From the NCBI GenBank assembly GCA_002749535.1, contig MZZL01000409.1:1361527-1425526 (forward strand): 64,000 nucleotides of DNA. The letters run 5' to 3'. The stretch is from Apophysomyces variabilis (Eukaryota > Mucoromycota > Mucoromycetes > Mucorales > Mucoraceae). A program made the translations under genes and the position numbers. The notes below the pieces were generated by a model. That model saw only the letters and a program-made list of their open reading frames with translations, made no database searches and had not been told where the DNA came from. Shown here piece after piece: positions 22,397 to 39,005 of this stretch; the first letter of the stretch is position 1; each line of letters starts with the position of its first letter.

Positions 22397-23425
22397 GATC
22401 GATTAGGGTTTGGGTACAGTCAACGGAAAACTTTTGGGTTGCTAAAGTACTTGACACAGTCACATTTTCGATCTGAAGCATGAATCCTCTGTACCTCTAT
22501 CCTACTGTAGTATGGCTGTGCGGGAAATCTATGCTAGCCTGCAATGCTAAATCCTCAATACGTGCAGATTACCTGTAGGGGTAGATTTCGATTAGAAACC
22601 ATCAACGTTTATATCACTTGAACAGGGAAGTACAGTAAGTTGCGAGTAAAAGACGCTAAATTACAACACATAAACTATCCTCGCTTGCAGGGTTTATGCT
22701 AGTGCAATTGTCAAGTCTTTCAAAGAAATTTTGGATGTACCACAGTATCGTGGTTTCTCCTTATTTCACTTTTTTATCGGGCCGGATACATTAGGGTAAG
22801 GAATGCAGAGAGGAGATAGCCGATTCCACTCCTATCCATATTGTAGCCGCTGAGCACAATATCTGGCGTTCTTGCACATGGTGTATAACAATATCCGCAG
22901 CGGTGCTAATACTTACCAGTTCAAGCTTTGGAAACTTACGATTATATAGGATGCTTCAGCAAACAATATATATTCGATATGCCGCCATCTGATCTTCAGA
23001 CTATCTACAACTGCTATGTATCGTTCTGCTGTTATAGAACCCAGCTATTAGATTCGTGGTCGAAATTGTCGACGTTTTCGTTTCTTTCCTTCACGCTTGA
23101 ACTTCCAATTTCTCCGCCATTACCACCAGAACCTCTCTTTTTCGCAAATCAAAGATCTACTGCCGGTAATTATGGGGCAATTGAAGTGGATGTCGTCTAT
23201 ATCGAATGGACAAATGTTTCTCAATCATGTTTATGTTTGATAAGGAGAAATGATTTATGGTTAGCTGACTGATCTGGTTCTGGCAGGTTCGTTCATAGCA
23301 TGTTAATAGGTTTCGGTAGGCAGCTAAGATGACTGGAGTAGAAAAATAGCGTGCTTTTCTCTCGATGACTAAATTTGATCTGCGTCATTGCATAGTACTA
23401 AAGCAGCTCACGGTTTATTGCTGTT
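22397..23425. other. Intergenic: ELP1 upstream region
   Basis: Holds the ELP1 promoter (minus strand) and the 3' region of the MIM1-like gene. A 114-codon plus-strand frame at 22928-23272 lacks an ATG at its start and any recognisable motif, and I do not call it. Confidence 0.4.
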
Positions 23426-23788
23426 TTATTCCATCTGTTTCTCTAGTCGTTTCATTTCTGACTGCATTGCCTTTTTATATTCAACAGTTGAACTAGCAGG
23501 AATACCGGGTCGTAATCCGAGCGCTGTGCTAGGCGATACACGAGAAAAGCCAAACCAGCCAAACTTGAAGACAAGTTCATTCGCGAGAATCTCCCCAAAA
23601 CCGAGCATGACGCCGTTAAAGAAAGGCAGTATGAAATTCACTGCTGTTGACCTGAGAATCCAGAGTAATGTAGGATGTTGGTACCATGGCGTTTGCCGCA
23701 CGAGCTGCGTTTCTCTTTGTCGTGGGATAAGTGTAGTGTTATTTTCGTCAAAGTCTGCTACCGTTGATAATTCGTAAGGCGTCGACAT
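23426..23788 (-). CDS. Mitochondrial outer-membrane import protein, MIM1/TOM13-like
   Basis: A 120-aa single-exon protein if started at the ATG at 23786-23788 (MSTPYELST). The central segment HPTLLWILRSTAVNFILPFF followed by NGVMLGFGEILANEL is a single membrane helix with the Gly/Asn-rich signature of the TOM13/MIM1 family. That family inserts single- and multi-span proteins into the mitochondrial outer membrane in fungi (family knowledge). A polar N-terminus and charged C-terminus flank it, as expected. The open frame runs on upstream to 24172, giving 248 codons with two more hydrophobic stretches, but the extension enters the inverted end of the Mutator-like element at 24109, so I take the internal ATG. 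Yeast MIM1 is of similar size (about 113 aa). Confidence 0.8.
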   Translation of the reverse strand: MSTPYELSTVADFDENNTTLIPRQRETQLVRQTPWYQHPTLLWILRSTAVNFILPFFNGVMLGFGEILANELVFKFGWFGFSRVSPSTALGLRPGIPASSTVEYKKAMQSEMKRLEKQME

Positions 23789-24108
23789 GGCAAACCGTTC
23801 GTCGCGCGAGGGAGTTTCAACAGTGTTCGTGTGTTTGGCGGTGTAGACTTTGCGCTGCTGCACCCTTATCCGATTCGTCAACGCCGAAGTAATTTTATAG
23901 CAAATTGCAACGTAAATTGCGCCATTTAAAAAATAAATTTCGCCCAAGCACAGTCCTGTAACAAAATGCTTAAGCTTCAGAACAAAACGAGCCGCGCTTT
24001 TACTGTATATAGTACAATTGCTAAGACATAAGATAAGAACGGAAAAAAGTAGGCATGATACCGCTACTTTATGAAAACGTTTATTCAAAGAAAGAAAAGG
24101 AATTGCTA

Positions 24109-27100
24109 CGGACGCTCCACTCCCCCTCCTGAAAAGAAATTTAGGACCGTCAGTAGTCAAGTTAACGAGCACCAGAAAATGTATGATTTTCTGACAAGAA
24201 CGGAGTGTCCAAAACCAATATGGTGATGGGGAGTGTCCGAAAGTGAGAGTGTCCTCAATAACCTAAAATACCAAGAAAAGCAGATTCTGTCGACAATAGT
24301 AATATAATAGTGCAAAAATTTAAATGAGTGATATCAAACAGCAGAAAATATCTGAAGAATGAGAGTGTTTCGACAGCTAGGAGTGTCTGAAAATGGAACG
24401 GTCCAAAACAAAAAAGAAAAAAAAGGGCCAAAAGTGAGTTTCCAAGAGCAGAGAGCGCGCCAGTTAGGATCACCCAAGAAGTGGGGAGTATAGAAACTGA
24501 ATAACACCCAAGATATGGGGAGAAAGAAAAAAAACTGATATTGTTCAAAAGCTGGGTCATGTTTAGAACAGGAAGATACATGAGAGAGTTTTTTCTCCAA
24601 TGTTCAATAACACAATAGCTTAAAAGACGGGAGCTGAATGCTGTTACGTTTCTGTAGAAATGCATTCTAATGTTGGAAAGTTCAGTAATATATACAAATT
24701 TTGGAGGATAAAGGATTATCTTGTTTAACAATGATTTAATTACAGCCATATAGTATATTAGCGATCCACAGACAGAATTATTATATATAAGAGATGACTT
24801 CCACAATCTTGTACACAATTACCGGAGTTTTACGTCAAAAGTGTACCTTTGCGGATTCTAATGTAAGTAATGGCAAATCTCTTGACGTAATTTGGTATAA
24901 ACTTAATTCTTTGTATATGTAGTTTAGCAGACCTATACAATGCTACTACATGATCAACTTGCTTAATACAGAGTATTCCCTGAAGACAGAAGCATTTGCT
25001 GCTGCCCAGAGAAGGTGAAGGAGGCTGGATCTTCTGTGGTCACCAAAAGGAGCAACGAGAAATCCATCTATATCAAATGTGCCCATGTTGGTAAATACAG
25101 GAACACTAGTGCAGTTACTGAGAATGACCGCCAGCGCATCCAGCCAAGCATATGCCACTGTCCATGGTGAATGCGTGCTTCTCTTGGGAAGAGTTCACAG
25201 AAATGGATCATTCCATTTCGTGGAGGAGCTGCAAGTCCATAACCACGACATGGCTGCGGACATGAGGATCTATCATCAGCACCGTGAGCCTACGGAAGCG
25301 ATAAAGGAGAGGTTCCTTTCCATAAGTAAGAATGAGAACAAGCCTGCCAAGGTCTATGAAGAGATGCTAGAAGACGACGGTACACTGTTATGTCTATGAA
25401 GGATATTCACAATTTTAAGATTAAAAGACTTGCTCAAAATCAAAACGGTAGTTTCAGCAAGCTATTTGAGTTTCTGGTGTCTCGCAACTACGCCGTTCAC
25501 TATCAGTAGGCTGAAGATAACAAAAACTTGAACGCTCTTTATGTCAGCCATGGTAACGCCATTGAGAAGGCACCCTAGTTTCCAGAAGCTGTAGTAGTTG
25601 ATGCCACGTATAACACGAGTTCGACAAAAATGCGGCTTGTTAACCTTGTCGGAATTAGCAATCTTGGAGCAAAAGAAGCTACGTACGTTGCTTATTGTCT
25701 CGGCATTTAGTGACAAGGGAAAAACGATCATTGTATGAATGGATCGCTCGGCAAATGAATCCGTCATTTGGAGATCCTGTGACCCCGGACTATTCGTTAC
25801 TGACAATGTAAACACGCTGAGCTTTTGCCTCTCGTCCAACCATATCTTACGCGCATGGCATATGCATATGCACCTCGAACATTAGTTTTAAGGTAGTTTC
25901 GTCAATGATAGTGACGAGAAAGAAGAGTGACAGTCCGTGATCACGAAGATGCTATATTCTCGGAAAGAAAAAGGTTTCCAGGAAGCCTAAATCAAACACC
26001 GAGCGTTAGCAAAAAAAAAGCAGCGAAGATCCATGTTGTCGACCAGAAGACGAAAAATAAAAAGAAAACTCAGAAAACCGTTCGTAAAACGAGTTCCCAG
26101 AATTAACCTGGCAAGGATAGCAATTCAGCAGATCCAACGAGCGCATGAAAAATTTAGGTAGAAGAGTTACGAAGAATAGTCTCATATTGCCAAGGCTTAA
26201 CCAAGCCGTATCCGCCATGTCATATGAGCCATTGGTTTATATCTCCATACTGTGTCCAGCTAACAGCAGAAACTTACGAAATGTCAGTAGCAATGTATTC
26301 GGATGGTGAAAGCAAAAACACTACAGGCGACCTCATATATCCGCCACTTCTTTATCTACCACATCGTCGTCCAAGCAAGCCTGTAAATCTGGTCCCGCTT
26401 ATTCTCCATCATGTAAGCCATTGTCATTGGTCTACTCTTAATCTTAAAAAAGAGTATAAAGATGACATGGCCGCCATTGACCACTTCTCTGAACTAGCTA
26501 ACCACCAGTTAAATTGAGTCAACCTTATTAGAACGTTCCGGAGATATTTGTTAATTCAGAAAACGAAAAATAAGTGATAACGTTCATACAGACAAAACCA
26601 ATTGAATAGAAAAATTGATGAACAAAATTTTTCATCTCTTTTTCCTCGCTGTAAAGATGAAATGAGATGGTTTATACTACTATTGCAATACGCTCTATAT
26701 ATTTCCGTTAATAATATGTCTTTGAACATCTGAATGATTAACTGCTAAGAAAAGATTTAGGTTCAATGAAGCTCTTTCAGGCGTTCTATACGTTGGATTC
26801 ATCCATTTTTAGACAATCTCGTAATCATATTTACAATCATTCCTACCTCAGACATTATCTATTTATTTGAGCATGGCTGTTTTCGCAGCATCACATTGTG
26901 CCGTACCATTACCACTCCCTTTTTCAGCCTTCTTTGCTTTCAAAACTTTGATTATCGCGCACTCTCACCCCTCCGCTCTTCAGTATCACCCATTTTTTCA
27001 TCACTGTTATATACACTGTTATTGACATACTGTCTGCTTTTTTGGTATTGTAAGTTATTGAGGACACTATCACTTTCAGACATTCCCCATCGCTATATTG

Positions 27101-27207
27101 GTTTTGGACACTCCGTTCTTGTCAGATGCTCATACATTTTCCGATGTTCGTTAACTTGACTACTGGCGGTTCCAAATTTCTTTTTGGGAGGGGGAGTGGA
27201 GTGTCCG
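24109..27207 (+). mobile_element. Mutator-like element (MULE) with long terminal inverted repeats, decayed
   Basis: The left end (24109 on) and the reverse complement of the right end (27207 back) match over about 190 bp. Both start CGGAC[GA]CTCCACTCCCCCTCC. Both contain AGTAGTCAAGTTAACGA, ACAAGAACGGAGTGTCCAAA and a GTGTCCTCAATAAC block. Inside, on the plus strand, frame 25079-25399 has an HNHDM-type FAR1/WRKY-like segment (ELQVHNHDMAADM). At about 25591-25700 VVVDATYNTSSTKMRLVNLV is the first-Asp block of MULE transposases. Many stops and frame changes follow, so it cannot move itself. I see no clear target-site duplication, which suggests age. It lies about 320 bp upstream of the MIM1-like ATG. 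Confidence 0.75.
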
Positions 27208-28791
27208 CAGTGATTCATTTGTAAGTTAATTAGAAAGGGATTAAAGAGGGAATATTGTAATACGGATTAAGTTGCCATGATGGCTAGTTAGGCTTTCATT
27301 CTTTGTATGACTGAAGCAGCTATTTGACAAGGAGCAAAACAGATCTCCTGATATTATAGGTAAGTTAACTTGTGATGAAAAAAAAAAAAGAAACAAAAAA
27401 GGTTGGATTAGTTGGCAGCCGTTTGATAGCAGCGTTTTAAGTTTTGTGTGCTAACCCAGTAAACACTGCATTGAGCATGACCCTTTTAACTTAGTGGCGG
27501 TGGGAGCAGGCAGCATTCTTTGACAATATCTATAACCTTGTATATGGAAGAACTTGGAAGATGAGAATCTGCAAGCTACTGTGAGCATATACGGCAAAAA
27601 CCAGTGGCTCGTATTTCATCGCTATTGGTCAGAAAATCACCGAAGCAATTTAAAGCCAGATGGTGTGAATGGGTGGATTCAAGCATTAAGAAGGTACGCA
27701 CTTTTGCAAGTCCACATAGCATCAATTTATGATTATTTTGATTGGAGTAGACGGAATGGTCGATGAAAAATTGCTTCACTTGCACCAACCGCCAGTGTGA
27801 GCCCATTTCGAGAAAATTTGGCGCAGAAGTAATAAGAGCTTTTGTTTTCTACCCGATTCAATTGATTTATGAAACTGGATAAGATTCCAAGCGATAAAGA
27901 TAAATACAGGCATTAGCAAAGATTATTGAGGTGATAGTCACGGATTCGGTTTGGCTGTCTTATGCTGATACTTTAATGCATACGTAATCTAATTGTCAAA
28001 CTATGATTCAATAAATAGTTAGAAGAGTAGATCGTTGTCTTCAGACTGGAGACATTTTTTGCTTAGGGGTTTACATGAAGCTTTCTATGGGAAAGAGCAA
28101 GCAAAATGCCATATTTCAGCTTAAAGAAAGAGTGCATCACATCATCACATATGTCTACATAGAATCCGTTTATCTTATTCCAATACTTATAGCCATATTC
28201 CTTCAACATTTTTATCTTTCTCAAAAGGAATCTCAAACACAGCTTTATCCAATTTGAGCGTTAGAAGCTTCCCTTTTATCCAACTATTTCAACACGTTGC
28301 CTAGACGAAAAACTGAATAAAAAGGAAGAATCCAGTGTATCTATGTTTGGAAAAAAAAAAAGAGAGAGAGAGAGAGAGAAAGTGCTCGGAAGGAAAAAGG
28401 GCTTAAATCAAAAGAATAGAATGTCATTAGAGGGCCAAATCGCCGGCAGCGAGCATCGCACTACTGTTTGGACAAAGTGGACAGACAACGAGCATCATAT
28501 GGTTTAGGAAAGAAAGGGCGCTGCGGCGTTGGCGAAGTCAGCCAATTGCTGCTGTCCAATGATTTTGAAGACGTCATTTTTGACTGGGTGCGAATAAGGC
28601 GAGGAAAAAAAAGCCTGCTATCGTAGAGCCTTCTCTCTTAATCTTTTGATCTCAAAAGATTAACAATCTCTGACGAACAACTTAACGATAATATACGATA
28701 AAACCAACACACATAAGAAAAAAAATATCAGCGCTCTGTTGAACGTCAGCAACTTTTATTTCTTTTTGGACGTACGTACCGAATCTACACC
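27208..28791. other. Intergenic upstream of RPB1, with a (GA)n tract
   Basis: No gene recognised. A poly-A/(AG)n tract lies at 28351-28380. The last 200 bp before the RPB1 ATG are the likely promoter and 5' UTR. A 70-codon frame at 27554-27766 is unassigned. Confidence 0.45.
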
Positions 28792-34577
<5,786 letters not shown>

Positions 34578-34783
34578 AAACAACAACAACTAATAAACAA
34601 GTGATCTTTAGTGATGGCAGATGTACCAACAGAATCTTGCGAGACGCGAGTGCATTCCATAATTCAAGGTAACAGGTTTTTTACCTCATTTGCTTTTATT
34701 ACATGGTGGATTTCCCTTCGTCGCAGTAATCGCTGCAATATATTAAAAGAGTCTTCGTTGAAACGATATCGTATCAGACTTAG

Positions 34784-35408
34784 TCAGCAATTATCGATAG
34801 CTTTAGACAGAATGTACGCATCCTTATCCGGAATGTGCTTATAATAGTTATGTTCCGTGCCTATTACTTCGAAACCGTGCTTCTTGTAAAATGCTAACGC
34901 CGACACGTTTGTTGTCTGTACGTGCAAGTACACGGACGTTATCCGTGGTTGGTTTGACATGGCAGCATGTTCTAAAATATGTTCGAGTAATTTATGGCCT
35001 ATTCGCAATGGTCAGTAAATATTTCCTGCGATATTTATTTGCATTCTCTTTTCTTTTACCCAAGCCGTGATTCCTGTAGGATTCTAAAACGCCTAATGTC
35101 ATCATGTACAGCCGATTGCTGTCATTGTCGGGTTCCACGCGACAACAAACGGATCCCACACAAACATCGTTATAGTACACTTCATACAAAGATTTAGTGG
35201 ATCAATCAACGTCATAATTTAAAAAATACTTGCCCAATTTTGCAAATTCCCCTGCTTCTAAGACTTCTTTGTAAAACTTGTCACCATAATGGACAGGAAA
35301 TAATATGGAATGAAGTTTGCGAAGAGTTCCAATGTTGTTCGGCGTGACATCTCCAAGAGCTATACGTTCTGAAAGAGCATTAGGTGCCATGGTTGATGTC
35401 AGCATCAA
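34784..35408 (-). CDS. NAA50: N-alpha-acetyltransferase 50 (NAA50/San), NatE
   Basis: Exons 35234-35408, 35060-35179 and 34784-34998; about 169 aa from the first ATG, or about 163 aa from the internal ATG at 35390 (MAPNALSER), which may be the true start. NAA50 acetylates N-terminal Met of peptides such as Met-Leu and works with NatA at the ribosome; in animals it also helps sister-chromatid cohesion. Seen here: IALGDVTPNNIGTLRKL, FPVHYGDKFYKEVLEAGEFA, GSVCCRVE, the acetyl-CoA loop region around RNHGLGHKLLEHIL, YLHVQTTNVSALAFYKKHGF and NYYKHI. All are standard NAA50 blocks of the GNAT fold. The first intron (35180-35233) uses a GC donor (GCAAGT) instead of GT, forced by the frame. Its 3' end is about 205 bp from the RPB1 stop, convergent. 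Confidence 0.93.
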
Positions 35409-35613
35409 TCAAGGGCTGTATCGGACTCACAAAAGTGTTTGTGCTATACGGTTTTCGGGTCTTTAACCAGAGCGAGTCAACGCGGTAAGATATCCGCTTC
35501 AAATCTTTACGATGCCATTGTTATAAAACAAAGGGTTCCAAAGACAAAATCAAATACCAACCTAGCCATGCGCAATTGGAGCATTGGATGAGTGTGCAAG
35601 TTCTTGTACTGTA

Positions 35614-35710
35614 TACCGTTTTAATAATGTAACATTCTGCGCTACTCTAGAACAAACTTTGTGTCTAGGAAAGTGCGAATGTTGACGAATAAGCGCAATG
35701 ATAGTTGAAT
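35614..35710. repeat. MITE family M1, copy 5 (partial)
   Basis: ACCGTTTTAATAATGTAACA, then TTCTGCGCTACTCTAGAACA and ACTTTGTGTCTAGGAAAG, follows the left end of the M1 element at 36771 base for base with changes. The opposite end is not clear. Confidence 0.5.
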
Positions 35711-36105
35711 TTGGCCAACCGGACCATATCCACCGCAGTAAAAAGCGCAAGAATACACGAAGAATCCTTTAACGATCTTTTCGCAAGTAGGGTAACTTGA
35801 CGACTGACAGAGAATCTCGACTCTGATATTAAGAAGTTGATTTCCCTTAAGTATAAGGTTGTTAAGAGTATCCGGTATATATCATTATTGTAGCTTACAG
35901 AGTCTGGAGATGTCTCATACAGTTTTGGAGATAGTTTTCATTTTCTGTGCTATTGAATTCTTTGCAAGAAAAGTGAACGATATTGAGGATCGATTAGCGC
36001 TATTAAGCTTATTCAGTTGTCCAAATGAGCGCAAAAATAATAATTGTATCTTCCCGGACAAGATTGATCTCTTAAGATGTGGAATCTAAAAAACAACACT
36101 TTTGG
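35711..36105. other. Intergenic, nothing recognised
   Basis: AT-rich, between the NAA50 upstream region and the decayed coding stretch. Nothing recognised. Confidence 0.4.
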
Positions 36106-36735
36106 ACTCAAGGGCAATAAAAGCGATGATACAAAAGCAGAAGGTACAATCATTCCGGGTCAGTATGGAAAATATCGGGAAAGGAATGAGCATAGAAAAA
36201 GACTTTTGCAATGTAGAAACGGGCGACAGCACGCTGAACAGCAGCCCTGATGCGAATGAGTCAGTCATAAGAAGTAGCAAAGGCAAAGTCTACCTCGTCC
36301 TGTTAACTGCGAGTCGTGCTAATCAGATCACGTAGATTAGCTGGGTCAAGAGGATCACTGTCGTCACGGATAGTAATATCAAACTTTTGCAGTTACGAAC
36401 AGAACTCAGTTTCATAGTCTTTGTTTATGAGAAAGGCGGCGATGTGACAGGTGGGGGTAATATATACAGAAGACATGATTGCTGCTAATATGCAAACTTC
36501 GAAGTCGGGAAGATGATTGGCTGATGTGGTAACGGGGTCGGATGGGAATACAAAGGTATTCGAAGCCTTCGTTCGCAGAGAAAGCACTAGAGGTATGGTC
36601 AATAGTATCAGCTTGGCTTGGCAAAGGGGCTGGCTTTCCTAGGCTTTGCACCATTTTTGACGAGGTGAGTGATTCCGCGTTTGGAGGCGGGGCCGCATTT
36701 GAGGAGTTCAGTCGGCTCGATGGGCTATATTAGGA
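36106..36735 (-). pseudogene. Decayed coding sequence, family unknown
   Basis: Read on the minus strand, protein-like segments follow one another with frame changes. They are a Pro/Ser-rich start with KPAPLPSQADTIDH, then FVFPSDPVTTSANHLPDFEV and AAFLINKDYETEFC, a stop, then DITIRDDSDPLDPANLRDL and RIRAAVQRAVARFY. The run of open, non-random peptide in a consistent direction, broken by frameshifts and stops, suggests a dead gene. A retroelement gag-like protein is one possibility, but I do not recognise it. The M1 element follows 36 bp later. Confidence 0.35.
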
Positions 36736-36770
36736 ATTGTATTCAACATACTTGGTGTCCGAGTGTACCG

Positions 36771-36968
36771 TTTATTGAATTATATTTTGCGCTACTTTGA
36801 AACAAATTTTGCGTCGATGAAAGAACCACGTTTGCGCTAAAGGATAAGACAATATGCGTCATTAGTGAATGATTTATGCAGGCAGTACATTTTGCTTACA
36901 TGAACTTGATCCTCCAGTGGACGCAAAATTCATTCGAGTAGCGTGAAATATAATTCGTGGTTAATAAA
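36771..36968. repeat. MITE family M1, copy 2 (best preserved)
   Basis: A 198-bp element. The inverted ends read GAATTATATTTTGCGCTACT (36777 on) and, from the right, GAATTATATTTCACGCTACT (36956 back). Both then run into AAT[G/T]AATTTTGCGTC-type sequence; the inverted arms are about 45-60 bp. Outer TTTATT (36771) and AATAAA (36963-36968) extend the match with a 6-bp indel. There is no coding capacity. Confidence 0.8.
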
Positions 36969-39005
36969 TGGGTGTGGTATTATTGATGCCTTCTACTTAC
37001 CCCCGAAGGATATCCCAGCACCCGGCTGGGCGCCCACGCCGCACAAAATCCATGATGGGCGTGGGCCCAAAGAACAAGAACGTCCAAGAATGTGACCTTC
37101 GGCACAAGTAGCCCACCCAACCACACAATAGAGAATGTTTTGCTTGCCTGCGCCGTTAGACTACGGAAGAATCAAAGTTAGGGATCATGATAGCATTTTG
37201 TCTGGTTTGTTATCTTACCGCTTTGTCGGATTTCATCTGTCCGAAATCACCCCATGTTTGGATGTCCGGAAGTGTATGTTGTCCTTGTTGTCAGAGACGG
37301 ATATTTGCTGCAATTGTTCGGAACAGAGTGTATAATGAAAGGCATTCGTAATATGTTGTCCAAGAGCTATAGTGTCCTGAGATTAGATGTCTACATAATA
37401 ATAACAGCATTCAATCTTGTCGTACCTTGTTTCACCCAATCGCTTCTCTTGAAAGATGCCTTGTGCATACTTTTTATTCAACATCATGTGCATTTCTTGG
37501 AAGACATAATGTCAATAAAAGATAATTTTTGTAGTAGTAGGAGATTATCTTTCTGTTGAGAGTACTGCATGTCATTCTGTATTCTTTTGATTTCATACAT
37601 GAAGATTGGTCTAGTATACTAGAATCATGCGATTAAATAACTTTGTTATGTCTGTGCGCTTTGACTTACCATGTGCTTTTGTCATACATTGGATGACACA
37701 TGTATCAATAGATCACTTATCGCAACTTCAGCAAAAGATAAAGCCAAAAGAAAGAATGAAAAGGGACAACACGTCGTCTTATCAATGAAAGGACGCGTCA
37801 TGTTATGACCCATTAATGTTGTGGTAGTTGCGATGATAGGGAAAATGTTGTCATTCGATGTCTCAAGTTCCGTGGAACCGGAGATATCGTTCGAACAATG
37901 ACTGCTACTAGATATGGATTTGTCTGGTTGACCAGTAGTTGCTCGTACGTTGACAAAGTCAATGACTCTGAAAGATTAGATCTAACGTCATTATAATTAA
38001 TAGCGTGAATCAATTTATGAAGCCATGAGAACATTATCTGTCGCAAAATCATGTTTTGTTATTCATATGACATTGGAAAGTCGATCCGTTTCCTTGAAAC
38101 CTAGGGATAGGTACGAGGTATTTCTTTTTCGGGTAAACGTAGCAAATGGCCGAATTGCTTGATAAGATGCAGCTTGAGACAACAAGTGTACAATTTTATT
38201 ACTCTGAAGTATATGGAATCGTTTCCTAAGTTGCACAGTCAAGATTATGTTAACAGAGAATCGAAACCGCGTGCATACGCAAGAAAGAGTCAAGAAGGCT
38301 AATACTAAAAATGAATGAAGACGTTATGACTTTTCAGAGGAAGCCTAATAAACGTAAGCTTTTTTTTCAATTGGATCATAGCAAGGCATTGACAAATTTA
38401 CGTTTCTACTTTTAAACTGTAGCAAAACGGAGCAAAAAGAGTCTCTGGATAACATGCAGCAACATCGGAACTGCAAATATTTCAACCAATCAAGCAAAAT
38501 CATGTTTTGTATTCCGCAAAAACTTAAATCCCAGTCCGCAAATGAAGAAGTGGAAATGCGCAAACAAATAGGAAAAACACTAGTAATTCCAGCCTTGGCA
38601 GCAGCTAAGTGCTATAGTAGTGGACCTGGGAAGAGCTGAAGATTATAAATACGCTTTTCAAATAAGCTAAAAAAATATTGAAGATGATGAAAAAGGGGAC
38701 ATACTATACATGTATTTTGTTGCTTGTCTGTTACAATTTCACTAACGCTATTTTACAGTTGTTTCACAATCTTTGTCCTTCCATTCCCATGCTTCGTGTT
38801 GCCAACAGCTTTACTTTTTTTTTTTTTGCTTTTTTGCCTCAGCTCCTGAAACAAGTATATTTACATCGATCTTCTCAGTGTGGGTGTGTTAAAAAATATG
38901 ATGGAGTAGATAAAAAGAAAGGAGAAAGGTTATAATACAAAGGGTATCTACAAGAACTACGTTTGTGCCGTTTTGAACATATGAAAAAGAAAGAGAAATG
39001 AAGTG
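36969..39005. other. Intergenic with a GC-rich hairpin
   Basis: Only short frames. At 37032-37040 GCCCACGCC pairs perfectly with GGCGTGGGC at 37058-37066 across a 17-nt loop, inside a locally GC-rich patch. The 17-mer TTAGACTACGGAAGAAT at 37156-37172 recurs at 42003-42019, about 370 bp after an M1 copy in both places, so a larger repeat unit may surround the MITEs. The right end contains the 3' region of the PHD-finger gene and a poly-T tract near 38815-38830. Confidence 0.45.

Noticed and set aside
23789..24172. N-terminal extension of the MIM1-like frame to 248 codons with two more hydrophobic stretches
   Set aside because: The extension starts inside the inverted end of the Mutator-like element, and the family protein is about 120 aa, so the internal ATG is preferred.
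24255..24818. 187-codon hydrophobic minus-strand frame
   Set aside because: It lies in the left inverted end and internal AT-rich part of the Mutator-like element; the apparent membrane segments come from T-rich sequence on that strand.
24100..27216. Target-site duplication flanking the Mutator-like element
   Set aside because: The 9-bp flanks (GAATTGCTA on the left, CAGTGATTC on the right) do not match, so no duplication is claimed.
28351..28380. Poly-A/(AG)n tract upstream of RPB1
   Set aside because: A simple microsatellite with no further structure; recorded only as part of the intergenic region.
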